From positions 41,277 to 105,276 of the forward strand of contig BCLD01000016.1 of the NCBI GenBank assembly GCA_001600875.1: 64,000 nucleotides of DNA. Direction: 5' to 3'. How positions within the stretch are numbered: the first letter of the stretch is position 1; each line of letters starts with the position of its first letter. The notes under the pieces are model-generated. The model did not search any database. It was not told where the DNA came from and saw only the letters and a program-made list of their open reading frames with translations. This document shows, one piece after another, positions 47,746-59,475 of the stretch. The translations under genes were made by a program, and so were the position numbers. This DNA comes from Solicoccozyma terricola (taxonomy: Eukaryota; Basidiomycota; Tremellomycetes; Filobasidiales; Piskurozymaceae).

Positions 47746-47767
47746 CCGAAACTCACGCGTGAATCGG
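47746..47767. promoter_or_regulatory. TCACGCGTGA-type near-palindromic element, copy 1
   Basis: CCGAAACTCACGCGTGAAT is followed by CGGG. The same 19 nt occur at 59476 in the eL42/uS13 divergent promoter. ACGCGT is the MluI cell-cycle-box core, but the extended identity suggests a specific factor. It stands between two candidate divergent non-coding transcripts. Confidence 0.55.
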
Positions 47768-48780
47768 GATGGCACAGGGCGGAGAGAAGAACAGCGAGCA
47801 GCACAAACACTTGCATCCACAGTTGTTGAATCCTACACATCCACACATCCACACATCCGTTCGTCCGTTCGTTTTATCGTGTCACAGGTGAGCATCCCTT
47901 CTCATTTCCCATCCATCATCCCCGTCTCCGTCCCACATCCCCTCCCCACCACCCACCCCCCACACCCCCACCCCTATCTTCTGATGAGAAAACTTCAGTT
48001 CTGCTTCGGATTGAGTCAATGACCGACATCAACTTAAAAATACCAAAATGAAACTCTTTTCTGAATATACCCTACCCCTTCCATACCTCTTTTGGTTTCG
48101 TCCGTTGATACTGTTAATTGGGATGCTAACAAGTTCTCTCGCGCGTTCTTTGTTTCCCATCGGTTTTTAGGGGTTCCCTTTCCCTTTATCGTCGATATCA
48201 TGTTGTTCTAGTAAGGTGAGCATCCCTATTCATCTGCATCCCACACTCCCAACTCCCACCCATCCCAACACACGCTCTCGACATGATGTAACTTCAGCTC
48301 AATCCATTCTATGAGTTTCTATCAAACTTTCCCTCTGTTCCCGCTTCATTCGCCTTTGCTTATAATGGGGACGATCTTTCGATGTCCACATTTAATCGTT
48401 TCACGTTTTGTGAAACGAATGGATACTTTTAACATATCGGAATGGTCGTTGTGGATGGTGAGAATCTATGATAGTCGTAACGTTGTGCATCGATGATAGG
48501 GCGTGTTCTTTTCGATTCCTCCTCTACGGACGGAGCTATGTCTTAAAGAACGTAGATTAAAACCGTTCAGAGGGGAAGTTCAGGCATTCGTTCCGATTCT
48601 TTTTCTCGAAATCGAAAATATCCTCTCTCTCAGAGGCGTTTCATTTCGTGTTGGGAAGAAGATGAATGACGTGAACCCCTGTTTGATGAACGGTTTTTCT
48701 GGCGTCCGGTCCGGCCTTTAAAAAATACACGTGAAAACTTTTATTTTCCTTTTATTTTTCCGTTCAGGTCCCCCTTTTTC
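47768..48780 (+). ncRNA. Candidate spliced non-coding transcript (possible snoRNA host)
   Basis: No protein is encoded beyond a 40-codon frame at 48047. Two intron-like segments, about 47888-47997 and 48216-48298, begin with the same GTGAGCATCCCT and end with AACTTCAG. A third acceptor-like TTTTTAG lies at 48170 after a CTAAC branch motif. Around the first acceptor lies TGATGAG (47979) with CTGA 80 nt later (48061), the spacing of boxes C and D of a C/D snoRNA, though a terminal stem is weak. The region starts immediately downstream of the ribosomal-promoter-like element at 47746. This fits a non-coding host gene, but is inference. Confidence 0.3.
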
Positions 48781-49239
48781 TCCTCGCAAGAGGTTGGAAG
48801 TGGGATGGTATCATAGATTTTCGCTCGAGTGGCTGTAGAGGGATTTGATGGGTGACTATAACGGCGTATCTGATCAATCTTGAGCGTGCTTTTTCGTTTT
48901 CCTTTCGATCGAAAGATTATTCATTTTCGTTTTCAAGACGTTTGTTGGAAGACCGTGAAGCTGACTGAATGAATTTTATTTTCACTCCTCGCCTCGCTTC
49001 GTCTTTTAGTACCTCGTTCCATCTCCATCCCCTTCTCTTTTTCGCATTTCTCTTGTCGTATATATGATATGATTTAAAAGATATATTCCAATGCCTTTCC
49101 AATATATGATATTCGCATCACTCGCCGCGCCACCCGCTCAGTACCCCTCGTTGATTGTTTTGTAACTCCCAAACCCCCAACACTTAAACCTCTATCATCA
49201 TCACCCCGCACCGCACCGGCACTCCCACAGCCCTCTCCA
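48781..49239. other. Intergenic region, AT-rich
   Basis: AT-richer than its surroundings, with TTTTATTTTCCTTTT tracts near 48737-48760 and ATATGATA near 49060-49110. No coding or RNA gene recognised; probably the 3' end of the candidate transcript and of the minus-strand gene that follows. Confidence 0.45.
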
Positions 49240-52200
49240 CTACGCTTCAACTTCCAACTTACTTTCCACAGGGAACAACGGCATGTTACCCAACATCCAC
49301 CCTTGTTCTTCGGCTGGTACCTCGGCTTGTCTCATCGATGTTACCTTCGTCGTCGTCGTCGTCGCTGTCGTCTCCGGGTTTAGAACCTCATGCGGAGGTG
49401 CGTCTTCGATCTCTGTTAGAGGTAGAGGAACGCGGGAATCTCCCCGTGTGTTTTTACCAGGGTAAATTTGTCGAGCGATGACGACTAAGAGCCGCGGGGG
49501 GGGGGGGGGGACAGTCATCACCTCGCATTGCTGGCCAGTCTCGCCACGTTCATCCCGTCCCACTCACCAAACCCAAACCCTGTCAACTTCGATCCCACCT
49601 CCAAAGCCGCTTCGTACGTCCTCACGATCACTAAATCCCCATGCCAAGCTTGGACTGACATCTTCTTCTCTTTCTTACGACTAGTGGACGGGTTTAGGGT
49701 TCGGAACGTGAAGGTGCAGTGGTCACTACCAAGAGTGAGGAAGCCAAAAGAGGAATGAGGAGGGACGGTGACCCACTGTTGAGCAAAGGGTACGATATCA
49801 GCTCTCACGTCCTAGCTAGTAAAGAATGATTTCCCCAACTCACTGGTGTTAGAGCGGCAGGCATGACCGATGGCATTGTCAAGAACAGCGCAGAGTTGAA
49901 CCTGTCGAGGATGGTCAGTCTTGTTACTGAACCCTCCTCCCCACACCCCCCGCGGCGAATCCACTCACTCTTTCTCGCCATCAATGATTCGGCAAGCTAG
50001 CGTATTGATCAAACGAGTAGTAGAGAAGCAGACGAGTGGGGCTTCATGCCACGATACCACCTTCTCCGCGGGTATGCTCGAGATTTGTGGAGTCTCCGTT
50101 GGTCCGCAAAGGTAGGTAAAGAAGGGCGAGAGGACGCTGTCGGACGCTGTGGCGTATTGAAAAAGCGTCATGCAAATGGAGGCATTGAACATCAGCATAT
50201 TGACTTGCAATCATCCAAACAACGGTTCCATAACCACCACATACGTCTCGTTTTCGGAATGTCCACAGCCATCCTCTTGAAATCAACTTCATTCCCTCCT
50301 TGTGCTTGTAATGCCTCAAACGCCAAAGTGGAATCCTTGTTGAAAGCCCGACCGACGTGAGATAGGGCATGGTGAATCTCCGTTCGATCCGGGAGACCGT
50401 GCAGCATAACCTTCAGGCCATCTTCCCAAATGATGGAGGAATGAGTGGTCTCCTTCCACGGGAACATCGCAGTCCCGTCCTCTATACGAGGTCCGATCGG
50501 AATCGGTCGCATGTCAGGCCACAAATCTGCAGCTCCCCATATTCGCCGCTTCACTCGGAATCGTTGTTGACAGCCATCGCACTCCCACCCCTTCCACAAC
50601 CATCGTTCGTTTGCCATCCCACATCGATCGCAGCACCATCCCTTCCAGAAATCACGACCAGCCAGCTTCGGATCGACTTCGCTTTTCTGCTTTCCATCTT
50701 GAGGACGAGGGCGCATGACGAGACCGAGGTCGGTCGGAGTGATACGACGAATATTACGCGGAGCGCGGAGTATGATCTTGCGGCTGTTATGTGGGTCTGA
50801 TAGCATGATTTGAATCAGCGTTGTACGTTCCTTGACAATTTGGCACACTCACCTCCTCCTTCCGGCTCTTGGAAATACTTTGGGCAGGCCTCGTTCAAAC
50901 AGTAGTGCTTGTATGCATACACCTGGAGCGACGTCCAGAGACAACTCTCACAGCAATGCCACATCTCCGGGTTGCTGACGTTCGCCGCAACGATAGAACC
51001 ATCCGGTTTCTTCATGGGATACTTGATTGACTCGGTTGCACTGACACCAGGTCCCAAGATATTCCAGCGCAATGAATCATCGGCGGTACCACATCGATTC
51101 TGATAGAGGTGCACGGGAGGATCAGGAGTCGGAGCGACCCACCAAGGATGAGTGGCTTGACCGGCGTTGCACCAATCGAATCGAAATCGCCATCGAACAC
51201 CACGAGCTGTCTTGCCGTATTTGGCCGGAAGCCAACTCGTTGGCTCAGGCCAAGCATCCGTGATCCAAAACCAACCGAGAGTGATAAAAGCGCGAGGGAC
51301 ATTCCACGGGACGACACCATAGTCTTCCGCTACGGCAAGCGCCACCGGCGTCCTCGCTCGATGAGCAAGGAGCAATGCGTTAATCTCCGGAGCCTCGCCG
51401 TCATCGGGAGTAGCAGTGTTGAACCACTCGCGTGGACCGGGAGGAAAATCGGGTTCTTGCCTCCATTCCGGATGTGCGAGGGCGTCGAGTCCTGGGTGTG
51501 CTTGAAGGAAATTTTTAGTGACCTGCAAATTAGGCGATGGAGGAAGTGTTCGTGGGGGGGAACCTGATTTGGGACCTTTTGGATTTTCGCGAGTACCAGG
51601 TTGGGTCCGATCGGTTCCTGCGGGGTTTAGAAAAAATTGCCTATCAGCGCTCGAGCTTCGTAGATCCCTGGATTGAAAGCACCCACTGATTGGCCTTGGG
51701 TATCCCCTGTGGAGGTGATGTGGAGCTTTGGTCAGCGACGGGGTGCTGCCCGGTGCCATCGGCGTGGTCATGCATACTCACAGGGGCAGTACCAATGTAC
51801 CCAAACTTTTATTGCTACCCCAAAACACATAACCCTCTCCAGCATCGCCTTCCAACAGCACCATCCTCGCTATTCCCGATTGTCCTCCAGTACCAACATC
51901 CACCGTTCCACCCAACGTCGGAACCGGATTTTGAAAGTACTCCAACGCACTTGACAGCGCTCTTCGTTTCGACGCCCACACTGGAGCGGGTCCTGATACA
52001 TTATCCAGTTGAGGTCTTCGAGAGTTCGCTAGGACACGTTCTCGCCATTGTTGGTCAGAAGTTCGGAGAAGTTTGGGGCCATTCGAGAGTGGGTCGAGAG
52101 GATGGCTGTTGGATATTTCCGGAGTTGTTGCAGGAGGGAATTGCGTGGACATTGAAATGAAACCCTGACTCGTGTCTTGTGGTGTACCCGATTGAGACTC

Positions 52201-53148
52201 AGCTTGACTCTTCCTCCTCTTTCGTTTTTTCGAATCCTCATCTGGCGCTCCATCTTTCTCATCGATCCCTTGAGGCGCCCTGCGTTTCTTCGTCGGTTGA
52301 ATAGCTGAACCATCCTCTGCTTGCTTCGCCACGGTTTCCTTTTCACCAGCCTTGACTCTGCTCTTGGTGACCTTCTGATACTCGCAAATCTCCCATTCGG
52401 CATCTTCATTCCATCGACACGTCGGTTTTGACACCTTTTCTGCTTGATTCATTGCAATTGCTATGTCCTTTTCTCTCATACGCCTGTCGGAATAGCAATT
52501 GTAGCATTCGGGATGGGCTCTGTCGCATGCGAGGAATGGTCCGGGTCTTGTTGATGGACGAGATAGCTCGTCGATGGAAAGGACGGGTCGTTGTGGACAC
52601 GATAGGCAGGATGGTGACGTGATGTAGATGGGGGTTCCTGCTTGTCATTGGCAATGTCAGAGGACTAAAGTCAAACCGGTGCGAGAGCACACTGTCAACT
52701 GCCACTCACGATTGTCGGCATCCATAACCATATAAATCTGAGCCGCCGCCAACGTCCCATATGCCGACCTCCCCCAAATGCCATTCTTCCATTCCCTTGG
52801 CAACTTGAGTGGTCTATAAACTCTCCATCCATCATTCATACCCTTCCAATCATACACTCCATCCTCACCACCATAGCCTAATTCCCTCAATCTCGCTGGG
52901 AATCGAATACGAGGCAGCGGAAGCTCTGTCTGACCAGCGAGTGATCGACTCGGGTTGAGGATCGAACCATGAGGATAGATGACGGTTTTAGGTGGAAAGA
53001 GGGGATCGTCGGATGTGGTGGGAGATATCCCTTTGGGGTGCTTGGTAGATGAAGAAGACGAAGCATGAGCATTGCCGTTGGTGTAGAGGGAAGCATTGTG
53101 GGTTGATGGGGGTGGCATAGGGACAGGTCGTGTGGATAGGGAATCCAT
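49240..53148 (-). CDS. Large Cys-rich zinc-ribbon protein of unknown function (possible AlkB-like C-terminus)
   Basis: Start MDSLSTRPVPMPPPS. Exons chain in phase over 3.9 kb. Part 1: Ser-rich, then RFPARLRELGYGGEDGVYDW and YGTLAAAQIYMVMDADN, joined to a Cys cluster (CLSCPQRP, ACDRAHPECYNCYSD, CRWNEDAEWEICE). Part 2: a basic nuclear-type linker (KKRRAPQG, KKRKRRKSQ). Part 3: a Trp-rich domain (VPWNVPRAFITLGWFWITDA) with MWHCCESCLW and HYCLNEACPKYF, and a zinc ribbon CCDRCGMANERWLWKGWECDGC. Part 4: FFTYLCGPTE, HEAPLVCFSTTRLINTL, VTVPPHSSFGFLTLGSDHCT, VQAWHGDLVIVRTYEAALEV, FVVIARQIYP. The last part recalls fungal AlkB-like/cupin double-stranded beta-helix proteins, but no HxD metal triad is certain. 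Stop at 49240. Could be two merged genes, though every junction tested keeps frame. Confidence 0.6.
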
Positions 53149-53709
53149 CGCTGCGGCCGGAGCTGGAGGGAGGGAGCGCAGCACAGGGGAGCAGGGACCG
53201 GAGGATGAGTGAATGGATGACCTGTCCCGTTCGACTTGGATCGTGGTGACCTGTTGAATACTTGACCGGCATACGCTGTCCCTCGCGAGGATGCTTTGTT
53301 CCTGATTCTGGCGAACGACGACGGCGAACAATCCCCGAACGCGTTGGACAGCAGGGAGAGCAGGGGTCAGCACCGACAGCACCAGCGGAGAGAGCATTCC
53401 ATGGCACTAGCTGCATGTCCAGCACTCTAGGAGGGGCACAGGATGGCAAAGTAACCCTGTGGCTCCCTCCACAAGCTGGAAGCGAGCTCATCCATGCGGT
53501 GGAATCTCAACATTTGTCGTTCCTATCCTCTCCACCCGAGCCTCGACGTCAGCTCTTCTGGGCAGTTCAGGACTATCGCATGGTGTGCATGTTGTAATAG
53601 TCTACAATTGGGCATGTACGCCATACACACGATCGAGAAACATTTTCGCAGCGGTGTTGTCAATGACAGAGAATCTGTAGAAAGATGTGATTACGAAAGA
53701 CCGACCCCT

Positions 53710-55316
53710 TCATGTAGTCGAGGTCTTGGTAAGCGTAAGATTGCAAGCCGGACATCTTCCTGATATTTGCGTGAGCCAATGATCTAGACACGTCGCCTGT
53801 TGGTCCTGTTTTGCTCAGCATCACTGACACATCGAGACGCTTGCCACGAAGACTCACATGGTAGACATGGCCACAAGGAAGTAACCTCAATCTCTCCTGT
53901 CGTTCTCCATTCTCATACCTCGGTCTTGGTTCCTCAAACTCCAACAAGCAGATCGAACAACTCGCAAGGGATGGAGATATTTCATGAGGTGGATAATCAT
54001 AGGCTTTACGATCGTATTCTCTCTTCGGAGGAATGACTTTTAATGAGTTGGATTCCGGCGGTGATTGGGGTTTTGATATGCGAAATCGTTTGGGTACCCT
54101 TGGCGAGGGAACAACTTCTGCGGCCTCTCGCATCCCGATATCTTTTTCATCCTCCGGCGCTGGGACGTAGACCACTACCGGGATCTTCTCTACCTCTGAT
54201 CTACTCATCGGCGCTGGCGGTTTCGGGAAAGCCATCCTGCCCTCTTCCCTCTCCACAAGTCCTGCTCTGATCAAAACCCTAACCACCGGTCCACCAAACA
54301 CAGATACAACGAGCAGGATCGCGATCACTTCAACAATGAGGACATATCCAACCGCGATAACTGTCATTACTGCCCACCACTGCAGAGGTGAGTAACGTTT
54401 GCAGGTGTGTGTGGATGTCCAGAGGAAGATGTTACCGCTGATGAAAAGACCAATGGAGAGGAGGAGGCATCCGATTGAAAGCCTGAAAGACGGAGTGATC
54501 ACCGTTGACCATACAGTCAGCATGCAATCGCCCTTGCTCTCGCTCTCGCCACCGGAAACCCTCCAATACCCACATACGAGCCAGACGATCAGCGCGCCTT
54601 GCCCAAACTTCGGTTTTTGAAACTACTACCGGTTCTTCTAGCGGTGCGGGTATGATCTCATCATCTGCTTGACCGAAACGCCCTACAACCTCTGTTCTAG
54701 TCGAACCGTATGGCAATGAGGGAAGAAGACGATTATTTGAGTTTGAGGAACACGACGAGAGGGCGGGTGAGTGGTGAGTGCGGAGAGGTGGTCTTGTTGG
54801 TCTAATCATCGGAATTATGGAACATGAAGTTTCAATTGAATCACTGCGACCCGGTTTTCACACTCACTGTCCATTCTCAACAATTCCAGCATCTCCATTG
54901 ATACCACCTACATCTTCCCCTCGCTTCCGCCAAACGATCCACAAACTAACCCACCAACAAACCATCAACCTAACACTACTCGCCACGATCCATCTCTCCA
55001 ATGGTTTCCCACAAGCCACTTTAGGCACCTTGGCTTGTACGACATCCCCGTCTTCCCAACTACTATTCGTATGATAAGACACCACCAACAACGTGATGAT
55101 CGTGGCCGTCTGGGCTAATGCCAAACTACCTTTTAATGCTATCACCCCGGATGGTCCATCCTTCATAGTTTTGAGAGACTGAAGTGCTATAGCCATCGTT
55201 TGACGTCGATTTGGGGAGGTAGAGGATTGTGAAGGACGATGGAGGTGCGACGGAGTAGGGGAGTAAGGAGGAGGACGGTGCATGTTACCAAGCTGACCAG
55301 TTGCGATCGATGCCAT
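53710..55316 (-). CDS. Multi-span membrane RING-H2 E3 ubiquitin ligase
   Basis: Integral-membrane ubiquitin ligase. ATG 55316 (MASIATGQLGNMHRPPPYSP). Exon 1 holds two hydrophobic helices (GSLALAQTATIITLLVVSYH and ASSVRLMVCWWVSLWIVW) and joins, at a GTGAGT donor near 54865 and a TGATTAG acceptor near 54802, to PTRPPLRTHHSPAL. A third exon adds two more helices (LSIGCLLLSIGLFISGNIF and WWAVMTVIAVGYVLIVEVIA). The C-terminus is RING-H2: CSICLLEFEEP, LLPCGHVYH, then across the last intron ATCLDHWLTQISGRCPAC, giving C-x2-C...C-x-H-x2-H-x2-C...C-x2-C. The acceptor was chosen at GACCAACAG because it gives the correct H-x2-C spacing. Stop TGA 53712-53710. Organelle and substrates cannot be told. Confidence 0.83.
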
Positions 55317-55922
55317 GGTTGGGTGAATGGGTGTGTAGAATGTATGTATGCTTTCCCCATTTGAAGACGACGAGGTAGTTGAAGCCGGGACAAGATCGAT
55401 TCACATCGAGTCGTATCCGCTAGCCGTCTTTACGACTTTTCTTAGGATCCTCTTTTCTTCGGCTGGAAGAGTTCGAGACTGTAATGGAACATTCCAAATG
55501 CCTGGGCCGCTGACTGCTGACTGCCTTCGGGTATTGCCCGGCTTGCGGATCCCTATCCGCGACGATCCTTTGCGTGTCCTCCAGGTCCAGAACATTAGGA
55601 AGCTAAAAAGAGTGTCGTCCGAACCGAGGTGGGATGTTTGTCTCGGAGGGTAATTCGTCACTAGTGTGTGTGAATGCCATGCCAGTCTACAGGGCAGGAC
55701 GGCAGGACATACGACATTGCAACTGGTAGTCGAGAGATGTATGATACTTGCCTGCTCTGACTTGCCCTGGATGCTCTTACCACCATCTCCACAGTCACGG
55801 TCACGGTGGCGGTGGCGGTGGCGGTGGCGAGAAACCCTTCCGCATTCCAACAAAAGCACCGCACTAAATGCATCGAGACCCCATGTATGTATGTAGCGAC
55901 CAAGACCCATGCTCTTTCCACC
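55317..55922. other. Intergenic region
   Basis: Upstream of the RING gene (-) and downstream of sideroflexin (-). It contains a GGTGGC hexamer repeat (55806-55830). No exon chain found on either strand. Confidence 0.5.
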
Positions 55923-57726
55923 TCAAAGACCCTTGTTGAACCACACCGCACCATCATCGTCCCCTCGTTCCTTCAATTTCTCCTGCAGCTCCTTTTCTAA
56001 TGACCTGGGAGAGATCTGGGCTCGTTGTGGAAAGTATGCTATGGCTGGAGGTAGAAAGAGACCGAGGCAGAGACCGACTACAAATATCAATCAAGGGGAG
56101 TCGGGAGTCAGTCATCCGGGGGTCTATTTTTTTCTTCCCTGCTGCTGATGGAAGCCCGCATCACTCACTCAACGTCAACTGTGTAATCGTCGCTCCCACC
56201 TTCCCCTTCTTCCCTGTAAACGCTCCCCTCCTTTCCAAAATACTCATCACAACAGGTGGTATGATCAACGTAGGTACATTCGTGAATATCCTACTCGCCG
56301 CAGATTGCGCAACAGCGTGTTGTCCGGCTGTAGGCGAGAGACCGATCACTTCTTTGGTTGTCGTGGTGGGATCAGATGGCGATCGATGTAATCGATAGAC
56401 TTCTATCCCATCTCGGATTTCTTTCCATCGAATACACGAGATGCTGAAGAGGGGGGGGGGGGGGGGGAGAGAAGGGTGGGGCGTTGTTGGCGGGGCGCAG
56501 GACGATGAATAGGGAGACAAACGACAGACGACGAACAACTCACTTGACGACTCCAGCACTAGCAACCGACGCGAATGGAACGAGCTTCCCTAGAATCTCC
56601 TTGGTTCCAGGGGAGAAAGGTAATCGTGGGACTGTACGAGTTAGTGATACAGCGAGTAATACCGACGTCACAGTCGCTGCGACGTATGCTGTGGATTCGG
56701 GGTCACAAAGACGAAGACGAAAATCGGGTTAGCTCTGGATAGGGAGCCTTGGATTGGCAGACGTTTCGTAAAGACACCACTCACCAATCCCAATCTCCTG
56801 AGGTGTCATTTCAATTGACTTGTTCGCATTACTGTAGTTTACAGCTACGTTGAGAGATTGATTCATCCATTGCCAGAAGATGACGGATCGGAGCTGGTGT
56901 GAGGTAAATGTAGGTCCCCGGGGGGGAGGGGGGGGGGGGGTTTAGATCAGAGTTCGAGTCACCAAAGACAGCTGCCGAAACATGAACTCACCGATGGATG
57001 TGGCATGAGCATACCCGCCTGTTCGAGGATGACGACGTTAGTCACCAAGGTAGTCCCGGTCTGTTCGCTTCTTCACGACCTAATGATTTCGGGTCAACTC
57101 ACGCAGACGATCAAGTTGGTGGGAACGAACGCGGACATTCTGAAGGGTAGTAGAATCGGTTCATGTGTATCTGGATGTATCGAAGAATCGACCACTGAGA
57201 TAATCCAACCCCAAAAACCCGACCCGCAACGAGAAAAGAAAAGAAACAGGACAATCAGTCTCCTAAGAAGGTTGTCCCAAATTCTCTATCCGTCATTCAA
57301 ACGCCCGAACCGACTCACGTTGTTTTGCATGATTCCACTCTTCCAATTCCATCGGACCAACCCAACATCCACCCTTCCCACTTTCCTTGATCATCTCCTG
57401 ATACCGTCCCACCGTCCTCTGTGCGTCCCTGAGTGATTCATTCGAGTATAGGAGGGTGAGTGGAGATGTGGTGGAGTAGAAGTGGGCAATACGACCAGCT
57501 GTTCGGGGGGGAGGGCAAGGGGGGATGTTGGCGTGGCGTTCGATCCAAAGAGTGAGAGGAGGGAGTGAAACGTACCATAGGTGTTCAAATCGAACCGAGG
57601 AATCGCTGTTTAGGAGACGAGAAGTTAAGCGTCTGTTGTCTTTCCGTACGCGGTCGAGAATGGTGATTGTTATCCGTACTGACAGATATCATACTGTTCC
57701 GGCTGATACGCGGTGGATGATGCCAT
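55923..57726 (-). CDS. FSF1: Sideroflexin (Fsf1-type mitochondrial amino-acid carrier)
   Basis: Inner-membrane mitochondrial sideroflexin, the family that imports serine for one-carbon metabolism. ATG 57726 (MASSTAYQPEQYDI), then many short exons: IPRFDLNTY, AGRIAHFYSTTSPLTLLYSN, DAQRTVGRYQEMIKES, NHAKQ, MSAFVPTNLIVC, AGMLMPHPS, LRSVIFWQWMNQSLNVAVNY (family signature WQWxNQSxNxxVNY), MTPQEIGI, AYVAATVTSVLLAVSLTR, ILGKLVPFASVASAGVV, IRWKEIRDGIEVYRLHRS, RIFTNVPTLIIPPVVMSILE and the C-terminal VVGLCLGLFLPPAIAYFPQR ending VWFNKGL-stop. Hydrophobic segments match the usual five helices. Several introns carry G/C homopolymers. It could be one of two fungal sideroflexin paralogues. Confidence 0.88.
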
Positions 57727-58162
57727 GCTTGCGGTTGATACTACACCACAATGTCCGGAGGGAGGGAGGGGTGGTGGGGGAAGATGGTCTACGGAAACCC
57801 TACCCAAGGAGGTTGATCCACAATTCTACTGTATTGACTGGGCGGCGCGGGATTACGTAATGGGAGACTCCACCGCCCGGGGGAGGGGAGGGGGCTTTGG
57901 TGTCTACCCCCTCTCTGCATCAGACGCAGTGCAACGATCCCACCAAAGGTCATAGAAGGTCATACCGATATCTCATCATAGAATAATAGAGCCGGTACAA
58001 ATCCCTCCGAGCACCAGCACAGCCGAAGTTTTGTGGGGAAAACAAACAAAAAATCCGGAGTAATTTTTCTTTTGGTTCTGCCCAAAATTTCGTTGTAGAT
58101 GGATCCAAAAAAAACTCCCCGCGTCCCACCCTCTCCAACAACCAACCCACAAACTCGGTCGC
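57727..58162. other. Promoter of sideroflexin and 3'UTR of eL42
   Basis: Short GC-rich region with no gene. A GGGAGGGAGGGG stretch lies near 57755-57780 and CACCGCCCGGGGGAGGGG near 57870-57890. Confidence 0.5.
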
Positions 58163-58711
58163 TTAGAAAGAGATAGCAGCGTTCCTATTGAGGGGAAAAA
58201 CAAGACAAAGTCAGTATCCGTCCACGGCCTGCACCCCAAAACGAAGAGGAAAACCCACTTGGTCTTCTTGTCACCACCGAGCTCAAAGTGCTTGCATCGC
58301 TTGAGTACCAATTGGGACTTGGCCTTGCAAGTAACACATTCAAGACGGAGAACTACCTTTTTAGTGGTCTTGGCTTTCTACAAGTGTTTGAAAAAACACG
58401 CCAAAAAAAGGGACGGGCGGTAAAAAAAAGTCATCCATCGTCAGTCATCCAAAAATCGTCTCTCTTTCATTTCTTTCCAAACCCCACCACCTCCCTTCCC
58501 CTCTAACCTTCCCAACCCACACTCACCTTGTGGAAAACTGGCTTAGTCTGACCACCATAACCGGATTGCTTCCTATCATAACGTCTTTTACCCTGAGCAG
58601 CAAGAGAGTCCTTTCCCTTCTTGTATTGAGTGACCTTGTGGGGAGTGTGCTTCTTGCATGCTTTACCCTTGCAGTAGGTTCGTCGAGTCCTGGTGGAAGG
58701 AGGGAGGGGGG

Positions 58712-58768
<57 letters not shown>

Positions 58769-59288
58769 GTTTTCTTCTCAGGAGAAGAGGCGGGGGAGTG
58801 AGGAAACGTACTTGGGACTGTTTTGAGGGATGAGTTTTTCGTGTCAGCTATTCAGTTCAACAATGAAAAGGGACGGTAGAAGGAAGTGATATACTTACAT
58901 GTTAACCCTATGTATCCCCCAAAACGCCAACAAAAAAGAAGAATATCCCCAATTCGAACCATATCCGCAAAATTGTATCCAGGAATGAATCGACCACCAT
59001 AATTCAACACACACAATGTCCATCCAACGGATCATCGAGAAGAATTTTTTTCCCACAAGTCGTTGTGTATATCCACAAAGTGGGGTCAACGAGAACCGAT
59101 GAAAATTCCACAATATCCATCCAACGATTAAGGAGTGTTCCAGGATATACCACGAGAATTGATCCGAAACCCGATTTGATATCCAAGTGCGAAGAGAGAT
59201 GGCGGGGGGGTGGGGGAAGGGAGCGAGAGAGAGAGCAAGCACGGTCAGTGATCTACCATCCACTCCGCCAACACCAACACACTGACAT
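58163..59288 (-). CDS. RPL42: 60S ribosomal protein eL42 (L36a/L44)
   Basis: Large-subunit protein at the tRNA E site. The product is 106 residues, standard length: [106 protein letters not shown]. The four zinc Cys (C-x4-C and C-x2-C type) are present. The proline of QTKPVF is the residue associated with cycloheximide sensitivity. Exon structure is extreme: after a GGTTAACAT exon (58907-58899) comes a 6-nt exon TCCCAA, then larger exons. The initiator codon appears split, with AT at 59288-59287 before a GTCAGT donor and G after the ACATAG acceptor at 58908; this 5' junction is inferred. An intron near 58715-58765 carries 51 G (C on the coding strand). Confidence 0.82.
58715..58765. repeat. 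Poly-G run (51 nt) within an eL42 intron
   Basis: Uninterrupted G on the plus strand, hence poly-C on the coding strand of eL42, leading directly into the CTCCCTCCTTCCACCAG acceptor region. Confidence 0.9.
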
Positions 59289-59475
59289 CTTGCCGAACTG
59301 TGGAAGTCTTGAAGGATGATTAGGGGGATAGGATGCGACGATGGCTTACAGGGCTGGGAGTAGCGGGGGGNGGGGGGGGGAGGGCGAGCTGATGGGCACG
59401 TGCATGGGTGTAGCCCGCGCGGGGAGAGGAGGGGCGGGAATTTCATGGTCTCGTCGGAGTTAACATTGGGCATCC

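Noticed and set aside
49480..49684. Plus-strand frame around 49.5-49.7 kb
   Set aside because: Antisense to well-phased exons of the Cys-rich gene and begins in a G run.
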